From Phenylobacterium sp. (lineage in GTDB: Bacteria; Pseudomonadota; Alphaproteobacteria; Caulobacterales; Caulobacteraceae): a DNA stretch of 8,395 nucleotides. The DNA lies in the NCBI GenBank assembly GCA_019264505.1, contig JAHUZY010000116.1, positions 1 to 8,395 of the forward strand. The letters are read 5' to 3'. Position numbers and translations under genes: made by a program. Below the pieces are notes generated by a model. It worked only from the letters and a program-made list of their open reading frames with translations. It searched no databases and was not told where the DNA came from. Shown here one piece after another: positions 1-6,220 of this stretch (within the stretch, counting starts at the first letter, position 1; each line of letters opens with the position of its first letter).

Positions 1-330
1 GCCCAGGCCCTGGTGGGCCATCACGACTTCACCACCTTCCGGGACCTGCAGTGTCAGGCCAAGTCGCCGATGAAGACCCTGGACGTGGCCAGCGTGCGCC
101 GTGAGGGGGATGAAGTGGTGCTGGAGTTCGCCTCCCGCTCCTTCCTGCATCGGCAGGTCCGCTCCATGACCGGCACCCTGGCCGAGGTCGGGCTGGGGCG
201 CTGGAGCGCCGCCGATGTGAGCCAGGCCCTGGCGGCCCGCGATCGCCGCGCCTGCGGTCCCGTGGCGCCGGCCACAGGCCTCTATCTGGTGGGGGTGCGC
301 TACGAGGCCGAGCCGAACCGCGCGAAGTAG
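1..330 (+). CDS. truA: tRNA pseudouridine(38-40) synthase TruA, C-terminal part
   Basis: This is the C-terminal 109 residues of TruA, open at the window's left edge; the frame runs from base 1 ([11 protein letters not shown]) to a TAG stop at 328-330. TruA converts uridines 38-40 of the tRNA anticodon stem-loop to pseudouridine in the cytoplasm. Family features visible are [14 protein letters not shown] near the fragment's start, the [19 protein letters not shown] segment (the FxxxMVRxxVG-type core that packs against the active site) and the GLYLVGVRY ending. The catalytic aspartate lies in the N-terminal half, outside the window. An internal GTG at 13 could look like a start, but the homology continues upstream of it. 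Its 3' end overlaps the convergent dapE by 31 nt. In related bacteria truA usually follows def and fmt, which would lie to the left; that is inference. Confidence 0.95.
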   Translation, partial: AQALVGHHDFTTFRDLQCQAKSPMKTLDVASVRREGDEVVLEFASRSFLHRQVRSMTGTLAEVGLGRWSAADVSQALAARDRRACGPVAPATGLYLVGVRYEAEPNRAK

Positions 331-1457
331 CGGGCGATCAGGCGCTCATAGACCGCCTGCAGGTCGCGGATCTCAGCCACGGGCGCTCGCTCGTCCACCG
401 CATGCATGGTCTTGCCGACCAGGCCCAGCTCCACCACAGGGCAGAGAGCGCGGATGAAGCGGGCGTCGGACGTGCCGCCGGTGGTGGACAGCTCTGGATC
501 GCGTCCGGCCACGTCCCGGACGGCGGCGGCGACCAGATCGGTGAAGTCTCCGGGTTCTGTGAGGAAGGCCTCGCCGCTGATGGACGGGGTGACGCGCACG
601 ACGCCGTCGAAGCCCTCGGCCCCCGCCTGGGCCACGCCCTCGATCCAGGCGGCGAGGTCTGCGCCCCGGTGGCCGGGATTGAAGCGGATGTTCACCCGGG
701 CCTTGGCCTGGGCGGGAATGACATTGGTGGCGGCGTTACCCACGTCCACCGTGGTGATCTCGAGATTGGAGGGCTGGAAGCCCGTATAGCCCTCGTCCAG
801 CACATGGGCGTCGAGTGCGGCCAGGATGCGCACCAGCACCGGCACGGGGTTGGCCGCCCGGTGGGGATAGGCCACATGGCCCTGTCGTCCCTCTACGACA
901 ATCTCGGCGTTGATCGAGCCGCGGCGGCCGATCTTGATCATGTCCCCGAAGGTCTCGGCGCTGGTGGGCTCGCCCACCACGCAGTGGTCGACGATCTCGC
1001 CCTCGGCCATCAGCGCCTCAACGACCTTCTTGGTGCCGTCGATGGCGATCCCTTCCTCGTCGCCGGTGATCAGGAAGGACAGGGAGCCGGTGACTTCGCC
1101 CCGGGCCAGGCTGGCGGCGGCCGCGGCGGCGAAGGCGGCGAGCGCGCTCTTCATGTCCACCGCGCCCCGGCCGATCAGGATGTCGTCGACGATCTTGGCG
1201 GCGAAGGCGTCATGGCTCCAGGCGCCGGCGTCGCCGACCGGCACCACGTCGGTGTGGCCCGCAAAGCAGAGGTTCGGCCGCGCCGTCCCCCAGCGGGCAT
1301 AGAGGTTCTCGATCTCCCCGAACCGCATCCGACGGCAGGTAAAGCCCAGCTTGGCGAGTTCGGTCTGCAGCACGTCCATGGCGCCGGCGTCGGCCGGGGT
1401 GACGGAGGGGCGGCGGATCAGGTCCTGGGTCAGGCGGACGGGGTCGAGGCTGCTCAT
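300..1457 (-). CDS. dapE: Succinyl-diaminopimelate desuccinylase (DapE)
   Basis: A 385-residue M20-family zinc hydrolase that splits N-succinyl-LL-2,6-diaminopimelate to LL-diaminopimelate and succinate, in lysine and peptidoglycan precursor synthesis. Visible metal and catalytic residues are H68 and D70 ([10 protein letters not shown]), D101 ([10 protein letters not shown]), E134-E135 (TGDEEG, general base plus ligand), E163 (VGEPTS) and H352 (GKTMHAVDE). Their spacing matches the two-zinc DapE pattern. H194 ([10 protein letters not shown]) is the conserved dimerisation-domain histidine. Length is normal for the family. I chose the ATG at 1457 ([21 protein letters not shown]); the open frame reaches 1541, but that extension is Pro/Ala-rich and not DapE-like. 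A TTG two codons upstream (1463) sits 8 nt after GGAGG, against 14 nt for the ATG, so the true start may be TTG. The gene is separated from dapD by two unrelated genes, so it needs its own promoter in the divergent gap 1458-1624. Confidence 0.96.
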   Translation of the reverse strand: MSSLDPVRLTQDLIRRPSVTPADAGAMDVLQTELAKLGFTCRRMRFGEIENLYARWGTARPNLCFAGHTDVVPVGDAGAWSHDAFAAKIVDDILIGRGAVDMKSALAAFAAAAAASLARGEVTGSLSFLITGDEEGIAIDGTKKVVEALMAEGEIVDHCVVGEPTSAETFGDMIKIGRRGSINAEIVVEGRQGHVAYPHRAANPVPVLVRILAALDAHVLDEGYTGFQPSNLEITTVDVGNAATNVIPAQAKARVNIRFNPGHRGADLAAWIEGVAQAGAEGFDGVVRVTPSISGEAFLTEPGDFTDLVAAAVRDVAGRDPELSTTGGTSDARFIRALCPVVELGLVGKTMHAVDERAPVAEIRDLQAVYERLIARYFARFGSAS

Positions 1458-1471
1458 GATCAAGCAGTTAG

Positions 1472-1476
1472 CCTCC
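1472..1476 (-). promoter_or_regulatory. Shine-Dalgarno of dapE (GGAGG)
   Basis: Read on the minus strand, GGAGG at 1476-1472 lies 14 nt before the ATG at 1457 and 8 nt before an in-frame TTG at 1463. The spacing favours the TTG, giving a protein only two residues longer. The coding call is unaffected. Confidence 0.5.
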
Positions 1477-1613
1477 GCCGTGGCTGGGGGCAATGGCGGG
1501 GCGCGCGCAGGCCGCGCCCAGGCTGGGCTGCTTAATGGCAAGTAATCATCTCAGTCTAGGGATGCCAAATATTTCCATGAGCCTGCGCATATGTTGGTCT
1601 GTCTCCAGTAAGT

Positions 1614-1617
1614 GGAG
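1614..1617 (+). promoter_or_regulatory. Shine-Dalgarno fixing the start at 1625 (GGAG)
   Basis: GGAG at 1614-1617 is followed by 7 nt and then ATG at 1625. This well-placed site is the reason for choosing 1625 over the upstream in-frame starts (1493, 1535, 1562, 1577), which would add a tract unlike coding sequence. Confidence 0.6.
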
Positions 1618-1624
1618 CCAACAA

Positions 1625-2257
1625 ATGAATATAGCTGCGTTCTTTGGTCGAGGCGGCTCGGCCCCCGATCTCTCCAGGATCGATCTCGCCCTGAGGACCG
1701 TGAGGGCGCACAAGCATCAGGCCCCGCCCAAGCCTTTCGGCCGACGCGCGTTCCGACCCGATATCGCCGGTGGCGACCGGCTTTACTTCAATGTCCGCTC
1801 CCTGGGCGTGCAGGGGCGCGATCATGTGCTGCAATACGCCTTCGCCGACGATCGGGGGAATGTGGTGATGAGCGCCTTCGTGCGGGCGGCGGCGCCGGGC
1901 GCCCTGATGCTGGCGACGCCGCCGGGCGATCTGGCCACCGAACCCCTGGACGAGGCCAGGTTCAATGACATCGCCGCGCGGATCTGCGCCGGGGCCACGC
2001 TGGTGGCCTATCAGAGGGTGTTGCAGGGCGGGCTTCTGCCCCAGGGCGCTGCGGGTTCGGCGGCCAGTATCGACTGCGCCTGGCGGCGGTTCCAGCAGAC
2101 GGCGCGCCGGCTTGGCCTGGCTGCGCCGACCCGGTCGCCGGTCACCCTGCAGGACGCCCTGGCCCTGGCCCGATTGCCGCCCCTGGTATCGGAGGACGCG
2201 GCCATGCGGGCCTTGTCCATCAGGGCGCTCTGGCGCTGGATGGACGAGGCGGACTAG
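1625..2257 (+). CDS. Catalytically dead DEDDh exonuclease-like protein (hypothetical)
   Basis: A 210-residue protein of no function I recognise by name. After a basic, proline-containing N-terminus (residues 1-50), its layout follows the DnaQ/RNase T (DEDDh) 3'-5' exonuclease fold. YFNVRSLG (54-61) sits where motif I normally reads xFDVETTG. RDHVLQYAFADDRGNVV (65-81) resembles the next beta strands. ATLVAYQRVLQGGLL (124-138) resembles motif II, normally LVAHNxxFDxxFL. IDCAWRRF (149-156) resembles the 'DCAMxxF' stretch of this family. LQDALALARLPP then SEDAAMRALSIRALWRWM (189-206) resembles motif III, normally HRALADAxATxALWRWL. In this reading the acidic and histidine residues are all replaced: D to N56, E to R58, D to Q134, H to E190 and D to R195. 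It would therefore be a non-catalytic fold, perhaps binding nucleic acid or nucleotide. The frame is intact and codon use is normal, so it is not a decaying pseudogene. The fold assignment comes from motif alignment by eye. It ends 9 nt from the convergent regulator gene. Confidence 0.6.
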   Translation: MNIAAFFGRGGSAPDLSRIDLALRTVRAHKHQAPPKPFGRRAFRPDIAGGDRLYFNVRSLGVQGRDHVLQYAFADDRGNVVMSAFVRAAAPGALMLATPPGDLATEPLDEARFNDIAARICAGATLVAYQRVLQGGLLPQGAAGSAASIDCAWRRFQQTARRLGLAAPTRSPVTLQDALALARLPPLVSEDAAMRALSIRALWRWMDEAD

Positions 2258-2274
2258 GGGCCAAATTCAGGCCC
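2258..2274. terminator. Small hairpin between convergent genes
   Basis: GGGCC (2258-2262), a 7-nt AAATTCA loop and GGCCC (2270-2274) form a perfect 5-bp stem starting right after the plus-strand stop codon and spanning the minus-strand stop codon. It could act in both directions. It lacks a T run on either side, so it is at best a weak or Rho-assisted end. Confidence 0.25.
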
Positions 2275-2758
2275 GCGGGGCGACGGCGTCGGCGAACAGA
2301 GGCTTGAGCTCGGCGAAGAAGGTTTCAAGGCCGTAGCGGTCGGCCAGGGTGAACAGGCCGTCGGCATCCCGGTGGAGATAGCCATTGGCCGCCAGCAGCA
2401 GCAGCTTGCGCCGGGCGCTCTCCCGGGGAATGCCGGTGATTTCCGACAGGCTCAACGCATTCAGCCCCCGCGACTGGCGGGGCGCGCCGGCCTCGCCATT
2501 GATGCTGTCAGCCAGTTCGGAGAGCAGGAAGGTCAGATAGAGGACGTACTGGTCCAGGTCCCCATCGAACCGCGCTCGGGTGCGGATCAGGACCGACGAG
2601 AATTGCCCGCTCCATCGATAGAACAGGCGCTGCATGTCCAGCTCAGGCGGCGCCGGACGCTTGTCGGACCATCCCCTGGGTTCAGGCGCGACAATGGGCA
2701 GAACTTCTCCACCCTCTTCTCGTACAGGCCCCGCTCGGCCAGAGGTTAACGAAAACAT
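2267..2758 (-). CDS. Winged helix-turn-helix DNA-binding protein, probable transcriptional regulator
   Basis: A 163-residue protein I cannot assign to a named regulator. Residues 1-40 are poorly structured (Gly/Pro/Glu-rich). Residues 41-90 look helical (MQRLFYRWSGQFSSVLIR, then YVLYLTFLLSELADSI) and could form a dimer interface or sensor part. Residues 101-121 (ALSLSEITGIPRESARRKLLL) are a helix-turn-helix of the Crp/MarR winged-helix type, where 'SLSEITGIPRESARRKL' places Ile-Pro-Arg-Glu at the turn and start of the recognition helix. NGYLHRDADGLFTL (125-138) is the wing. No cyclic-nucleotide domain is present. The start is ATG 2758, because GGGAG at 2771-2767 lies 8 nt upstream; the longer GTG start at 2773 would place this ribosome site inside the gene. 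It follows dapD on the same strand after 290 nt, with an AT-rich control region of its own and palindromes that suggest self-regulation. The targets are unknown. Confidence 0.75.
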   Translation of the reverse strand: MFSLTSGRAGPVREEGGEVLPIVAPEPRGWSDKRPAPPELDMQRLFYRWSGQFSSVLIRTRARFDGDLDQYVLYLTFLLSELADSINGEAGAPRQSRGLNALSLSEITGIPRESARRKLLLLAANGYLHRDADGLFTLADRYGLETFFAELKPLFADAVAPRA

Positions 2759-2760
2759 AA
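2746..2760. promoter_or_regulatory. CtrA-like site over the regulator start codon
   Basis: TTAA (2746-2749), 7 nt, then ATAA (2757-2760) matches the Caulobacterales CtrA consensus TTAA-N7-TTAA at 7 of 8 defined bases. The minus strand reads TTAT-N7-TTAACC. It covers the regulator's ATG, so bound CtrA would be expected to repress. The match could be chance in this AT-rich stretch. Confidence 0.2.
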
Positions 2761-2766
2761 CATTCG

Positions 2767-2771
2767 CTCCC
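2767..2771 (-). promoter_or_regulatory. Shine-Dalgarno fixing the regulator start (GGGAG)
   Basis: On the minus strand GGGAG at 2771-2767 is followed by 8 nt and then ATG at 2758. It overlaps the alternative GTG codon at 2773, so that codon is better read as part of the ribosome site than as the start. Confidence 0.6.
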
Positions 2772-2796
2772 ACAGTCGGTATCGTTACAAAATCAA

Positions 2797-2809
2797 CGAC
2801 AAGTTGTCG
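2797..2809. promoter_or_regulatory. Perfect 13-bp palindrome, candidate operator with overlapping -35
   Basis: CGACAA-G-TTGTCG is a perfect inverted repeat centred at 2803, 45 nt upstream of the regulator ATG. On the minus strand its right arm reads TTGTCG, one base from the TTGACG -35 element of alphaproteobacterial housekeeping promoters. A loose -10 candidate (ACGATACC) follows at about 2786-2779. A repressor bound here would block that promoter, which suits autoregulation. The palindrome is direct observation; the promoter and the binding protein are inference. Confidence 0.35.
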
Positions 2810-2862
2810 CTTTTTGGGCGAGGCGAAAGGCAGCTGTATTCAGATTTCCGTGTTGTCTTAAG

Positions 2863-2880
2863 GGTTAGACTTTCTTAACC
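2863..2880. repeat. Inverted repeat GGTTA-N8-TAACC
   Basis: Perfect 5-bp arms at 2863-2867 and 2876-2880 flank 8 nt, within the AT-rich region upstream of the regulator. A further TTAA lies at 2858-2861. It could be a dimeric regulator site, but no family-specific pattern decides this. Confidence 0.3.
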
Positions 2881-2949
2881 AAGAATAAACGCATCGCCGC
2901 TTCCTGCAGGCACCCTAGTCTACTCGCCCATAACGGGAAACAAGGCCCG

Positions 2950-2964
2950 CGCTCAAAATGAGCG
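2950..2964. repeat. Inverted repeat CGCTCA-AAA-TGAGCG
   Basis: Perfect 6-bp arms with a 3-nt AAA centre. As RNA it would form a tight hairpin. It lies about 85 nt past the dapD stop with no T run after it in either direction, so its role (second transcript-end hairpin or operator) is open. Confidence 0.3.
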
Positions 2965-3018
2965 GACAGCCGTTCGCGCGGCGTCGCGCCGGGATTGCGT
3001 GCAGGGGGTGACGCAGAA

Positions 3019-3034
3019 GGCGGCGAAAGCCGCC
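3019..3034 (-). terminator. GC hairpin just past dapD
   Basis: GGCGGC (3019-3024), a 4-nt loop and GCCGCC (3029-3034) form a perfect 6-bp stem starting 15 nt after the dapD stop codon. On the minus strand the loop is TTTC and the stem is followed by TTCTG, so the T run is very short. It is the best candidate for the end of the rnpA-to-dapD transcript. Confidence 0.4.
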
Positions 3035-3048
3035 CCGGGAGGCGGGTG

Positions 3049-3884
<836 letters not shown>

Positions 3885-3888
<4 letters not shown>

Positions 3889-4550
3889 CGGCGGGTCTCC
3901 CTGAGGCGTGCGGTCGCCAGGAACGGCGCCAGCTTTTCGGTGCGATGGTGGACGAAGGGGGCGGGCGAAGCGGCCGCATGGGCGCCGACCAGCACGGTGG
4001 TCATGCCCAGGTCTGCGGCTGGGGCCAGATTGCGCTCGGAGTCCTCGAAGAAGGCCGTGGCGTCGGGCGTCATGCCATGGGCGTCGAGCATGGCGGTGAA
4101 GGCCGCCGGGTCCGGCTTGGGTCGAAATCCGAAGGAGTCGATATGGAAGACGTCGTCGAACAGGTGGTGCAGGCCGAGGTGTGAGAGCACCCGCTCGGCA
4201 TGGATGGCGTCGGCGTTGGTGAAGATCAGCCGCCGCCCGGGCAGGCGTTCCAGCGCCTCCAGCAGATGGGCGTCGTGGGCCAGGACCTGCAGGGAGAGGT
4301 CATGGAACAGGGCGTGGAAATCAGCCGGGTCCACCCCGTGGTGGAGCATCAGACCCCGCAGGGTCAGGCCGTGCTCCTCCAGATAGCGCTTTTGCAGGGC
4401 ATAGGCCTGGTCGGTGGGAAGGCCGGTGACCTTGGCCACGAAGGTCGTCATCCGGCCTTCCACCTCGCCCATGAAGCCGGACTCGGCCGGATAGAGGGTG
4501 TTGTCGAGGTCGAAGAGCCAGGTGTCGATGTGGGCGAGGTCGGCGGTCAT
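3885..4550 (-). CDS. HAD-family phosphatase, pyrimidine 5'-nucleotidase type
   Basis: A 221-residue haloacid dehalogenase-superfamily hydrolase, expected to remove phosphate from small substrates such as pyrimidine nucleotides. HAD motifs are complete: motif [10 protein letters not shown] with nucleophile D14 and acid/base D16; motif II IFTNAD with T111; motif III FRPKPDP with K145; motif [10 protein letters not shown] with E169-D170. The helical cap lies between motifs I and II (about 22-100). FDLDNTLYP plus the 'EDSxxN' ending are typical of the subgroup annotated as pyrimidine 5'-nucleotidase; the true substrate cannot be told from sequence. The ATG at 4550 lies 8 nt after the argB stop with no clear Shine-Dalgarno, which suggests re-initiation by ribosomes finishing argB. 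Its TGA overlaps the dapD ATG. The same gene stands between argB and dapD in many alphaproteobacteria, from general knowledge, but why is not established to my knowledge. Confidence 0.85.
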
Positions 4551-4558
4551 GCTGCGGG

Positions 4559-5473
4559 TCAGGCCGAGATCAGCGTGCCGGCGCCGTGCTCGGAGAACAG
4601 CTCCACCAGCATGGCGTGGGGCCGCCGGCCATCCAGGATCACAACGGCCTGGACCCCGGACTCCACCGCATTGATGGCGGTCTCCAGCTTGGGGATCATG
4701 CCGCCGGTGGCGACGCCTGAGGCGATCGCCTCCCGGGCCTGGGCCAGGTTCATCTCCCGGATCAGCTCGCCATTGGCGTCGAGCACCCCGCGCACGTCTG
4801 TCAGCAGCAGCATGCGCTTGGCCCGCAGGGCGCCGGCCAGGGCGCCGGCCACGGTGTCGGCGTTGATGTTGTAGGTCTCGCCGTCCTTGGAGACGCCAAT
4901 GGGGGCGATCACCGGGACATAGTCCTCATCGGCGTAGATCAGGGCCTCGATCAGCTTGGGATCGATCTTGGTGGGTTCGCCCACAAAGCCCAGGTCGACG
5001 GCCTGCTCGATCTGGCTGTCAGGGTCCTTGCGGGTGCGGACGGCCTTTTCCACCGTGATCAGCCGGGCGTCCTTGCCCGACAGGCCTACACCGCGCACGT
5101 CAGCCTCGGCGCCGGCCAGGGTGATCCAATTGGCGATTTCCTTGTTGATGGCGCCCGACAGCACCATCTCGGCGACCTCCATGGTGGCGGCGTCAGTCAC
5201 CCGCAGGCCATCCACGAAGCTCGACTTCACCCCGGCCTTGTCCAGCATACGGGAGATCTGCGGGCCGCCCCCATGGACCACCACCGGATGGACGCCCAGC
5301 ATCTTCAGCAGCACAGCGTCGGCGGCGAACAGCTTGGCCACCGACTCTTCGCCCATGGCGTGGCCGCCATACTTGATGACCACGGTTTCGCGATCGTAGT
5401 GCTGGATGAAGGGCAGGGCCTCGGCCAGCGTGCGGGCGGTGGCCCAGCCTTCCTCTTCGGGGGTGTCGGTCAC
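4559..5473 (-). CDS. argB: Acetylglutamate kinase (ArgB)
   Basis: A 304-residue amino-acid kinase that phosphorylates N-acetyl-L-glutamate, the second step of arginine synthesis. Visible sites are K34 in [10 protein letters not shown], the glycine-rich VVHGGGPQI (65-73), R91 in DGLRVTD, N202 and D206 in [11 protein letters not shown]226 in LLTDVRGVL, and K262 in [11 protein letters not shown]. The first 26 residues (including [17 protein letters not shown]) match the mobile N-terminal helix of arginine-sensitive, hexameric forms, and the C-terminus [16 protein letters not shown] matches their arginine-site region, so feedback inhibition by arginine is likely (inference). The start is GTG at 5473: an in-frame TAA lies directly before it, so no longer start exists, and GGGAG lies about 10 nt upstream. 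A 93-nt gap separates it from engB, the largest break within this operon. Confidence 0.97.
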   Translation of the reverse strand: MTDTPEEEGWATARTLAEALPFIQHYDRETVVIKYGGHAMGEESVAKLFAADAVLLKMLGVHPVVVHGGGPQISRMLDKAGVKSSFVDGLRVTDAATMEVAEMVLSGAINKEIANWITLAGAEADVRGVGLSGKDARLITVEKAVRTRKDPDSQIEQAVDLGFVGEPTKIDPKLIEALIYADEDYVPVIAPIGVSKDGETYNINADTVAGALAGALRAKRMLLLTDVRGVLDANGELIREMNLAQAREAIASGVATGGMIPKLETAINAVESGVQAVVILDGRRPHAMLVELFSEHGAGTLISA

Positions 5474-5503
5474 TTAGCGGCGGCTCCCTGATCCTGGAGC
5501 GCC

Positions 5504-5557
5504 CCGATAGCCGACAGCGGCCCCCGTGTCACCCGGCGCCCGGTGGTATCGGCCGAT
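5504..5557 (-). repeat. Palindrome and inverted repeats in the engB-argB gap
   Basis: A perfect 10-bp palindrome ATCGGCCGAT (5548-5557) starts about 10 nt after the engB stop on the minus strand. CCGATA (5504-5509) and TATCGG (5547-5552) form a longer-range 6-bp pairing across 37 nt that could fold in the argB leader. No T run follows. Whether this is a partial terminator, a processing site or chance GC pairing is undecided. Confidence 0.25.
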
Positions 5558-5566
5558 TGGGAGGCT

Positions 5567-6220
5567 CTAAGGCGCCACCGCGCAGGCTGCGGCGATCTCG
5601 GCCCGCAGCTCGGGCATGCCGGCGCCGGTCTCCGAAGAGGTGGCCAGCACCCGGGGGAAGGCGGCAGGGCGCTTGGCGATGGCGGCCTCGGTCTGCAGGC
5701 GCACGGCCTCGACGGCGGCCGGCCGCAGCTTGTCGGCCTTGGTCAGCACGATTTGATAGGAGACCGCGGCCCTGTCGAAGGCGTCCATGGGTTCGCTGTC
5801 CACCTCTTTCAGCCCGTGGCGGGCGTCGATCAGCAGATAGGCGCGCTTCAGGTTGGGCCTGCCGCGCAGATAGTCGCGGCCCAGGTTCTGGAACTTCTTG
5901 ACCTCGCTGCGGGCCGCCCGCGCCCAGCCATAGCCGGGCAGGTCGACCAGCCGCAGACGCTCATCCAGGACGAAGAAGTTCACCTCCCGGGTGCGGCCCG
6001 GGGCGTTGGAGGCCCGCGCCAGGTGCTTATGTCCCACCAGGGCGTTGATCAGGGACGACTTGCCCACATTGGAGCGGCCAGCGAAGGCCACTTCCGGCAG
6101 GTCCGGCGCCGGCAGGCCGTCCATGGCCACGGCCCCCATCATGAACTCCGCCTTGCGGGCGAAGAGGATGCGGGCCGCCTCGAGGGCGTCTTCGTCGAAC
6201 AGCGCGTCGGTGTCGCTCAC
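5567..6220 (-). CDS. engB: Ribosome biogenesis GTP-binding protein EngB/YsxC (YihA)
   Basis: A 217-residue single-domain TRAFAC GTPase needed for large ribosomal subunit assembly. All G motifs are visible: G1 GRSNVGKS (48-55), G2 threonine T78 in [11 protein letters not shown]3 DLPGYGWA (93-100), G4 TKAD (160-163) and G5 SSETG (195-199). The N-terminal 25 residues, rich in acidic and alanine residues, fit the family. The start is GTG at 6220, sharing GTGA with the yidC stop. GAAGG lies 7 nt upstream inside the yidC coding region, so coupled translation with yidC is likely. The next downstream methionine (residue 27) leaves a shorter but still complete GTPase and is less likely. Its TAG stop is followed by a 93-nt gap before argB. 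Confidence 0.96.
   Translation of the reverse strand: MSDTDALFDEDALEAARILFARKAEFMMGAVAMDGLPAPDLPEVAFAGRSNVGKSSLINALVGHKHLARASNAPGRTREVNFFVLDERLRLVDLPGYGWARAARSEVKKFQNLGRDYLRGRPNLKRAYLLIDARHGLKEVDSEPMDAFDRAAVSYQIVLTKADKLRPAAVEAVRLQTEAAIAKRPAAFPRVLATSSETGAGMPELRAEIAAACAVAP

Larger units (their letters stand above)
1458..1624. other. Divergent intergenic region between dapE and the exonuclease-like gene
   Basis: This 167-nt gap must hold the promoters of two genes that read away from each other. The part near dapE (about 1490-1530) is very GC-rich and contains a palindrome, GCCCAG-G-CTGGGC, at 1516-1528. The part near the plus-strand gene (1531-1630) falls to about 43% GC by hand count, which is what a promoter looks like in a GC-rich genome. 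I cannot pick -35 and -10 elements with confidence for either direction. Confidence 0.5.
2774..3048. other. AT-rich control region between dapD and the regulator gene
   Basis: This long gap contains no convincing gene. Bases 2751-2890 are about 42% GC by hand count, in sharp contrast with the flanking coding sequence, while 2940-3048 is GC-rich. It contains four perfect inverted repeats: TCGTT-N8-AACGA (2782-2799), CGACAA-G-TTGTCG (2797-2809), GGTTA-N8-TAACC (2863-2880) and CGCTCA-AAA-TGAGCG (2950-2964). A dapD-proximal hairpin at 3019-3034 is listed separately. It most likely carries the regulator's promoter and operator sites. Confidence 0.5.

Noticed and set aside
402..1535. 377-residue open frame on the plus strand opposite dapE
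   Set aside because: It is antisense to a clear DapE with complete metal ligands. The translation is Gly/His/Ala/Asp-rich without domains, as expected from GC-rich codons read backwards.
1493..1624. Longer N-terminus for the exonuclease-like gene from upstream starts
   Set aside because: The added 44 residues come from AT-rich intergenic-type DNA and lack a ribosome site. The ATG at 1625 has GGAG 7 nt before it.
2759..2773. GTG start at 2773 for the regulator
   Set aside because: The GTG overlaps the GGGAG that serves the ATG at 2758 with ideal spacing.
2858..2878. Two TTAA motifs as a full CtrA site
   Set aside because: They are 13 nt apart rather than 7, so the pair does not fit the CtrA consensus.
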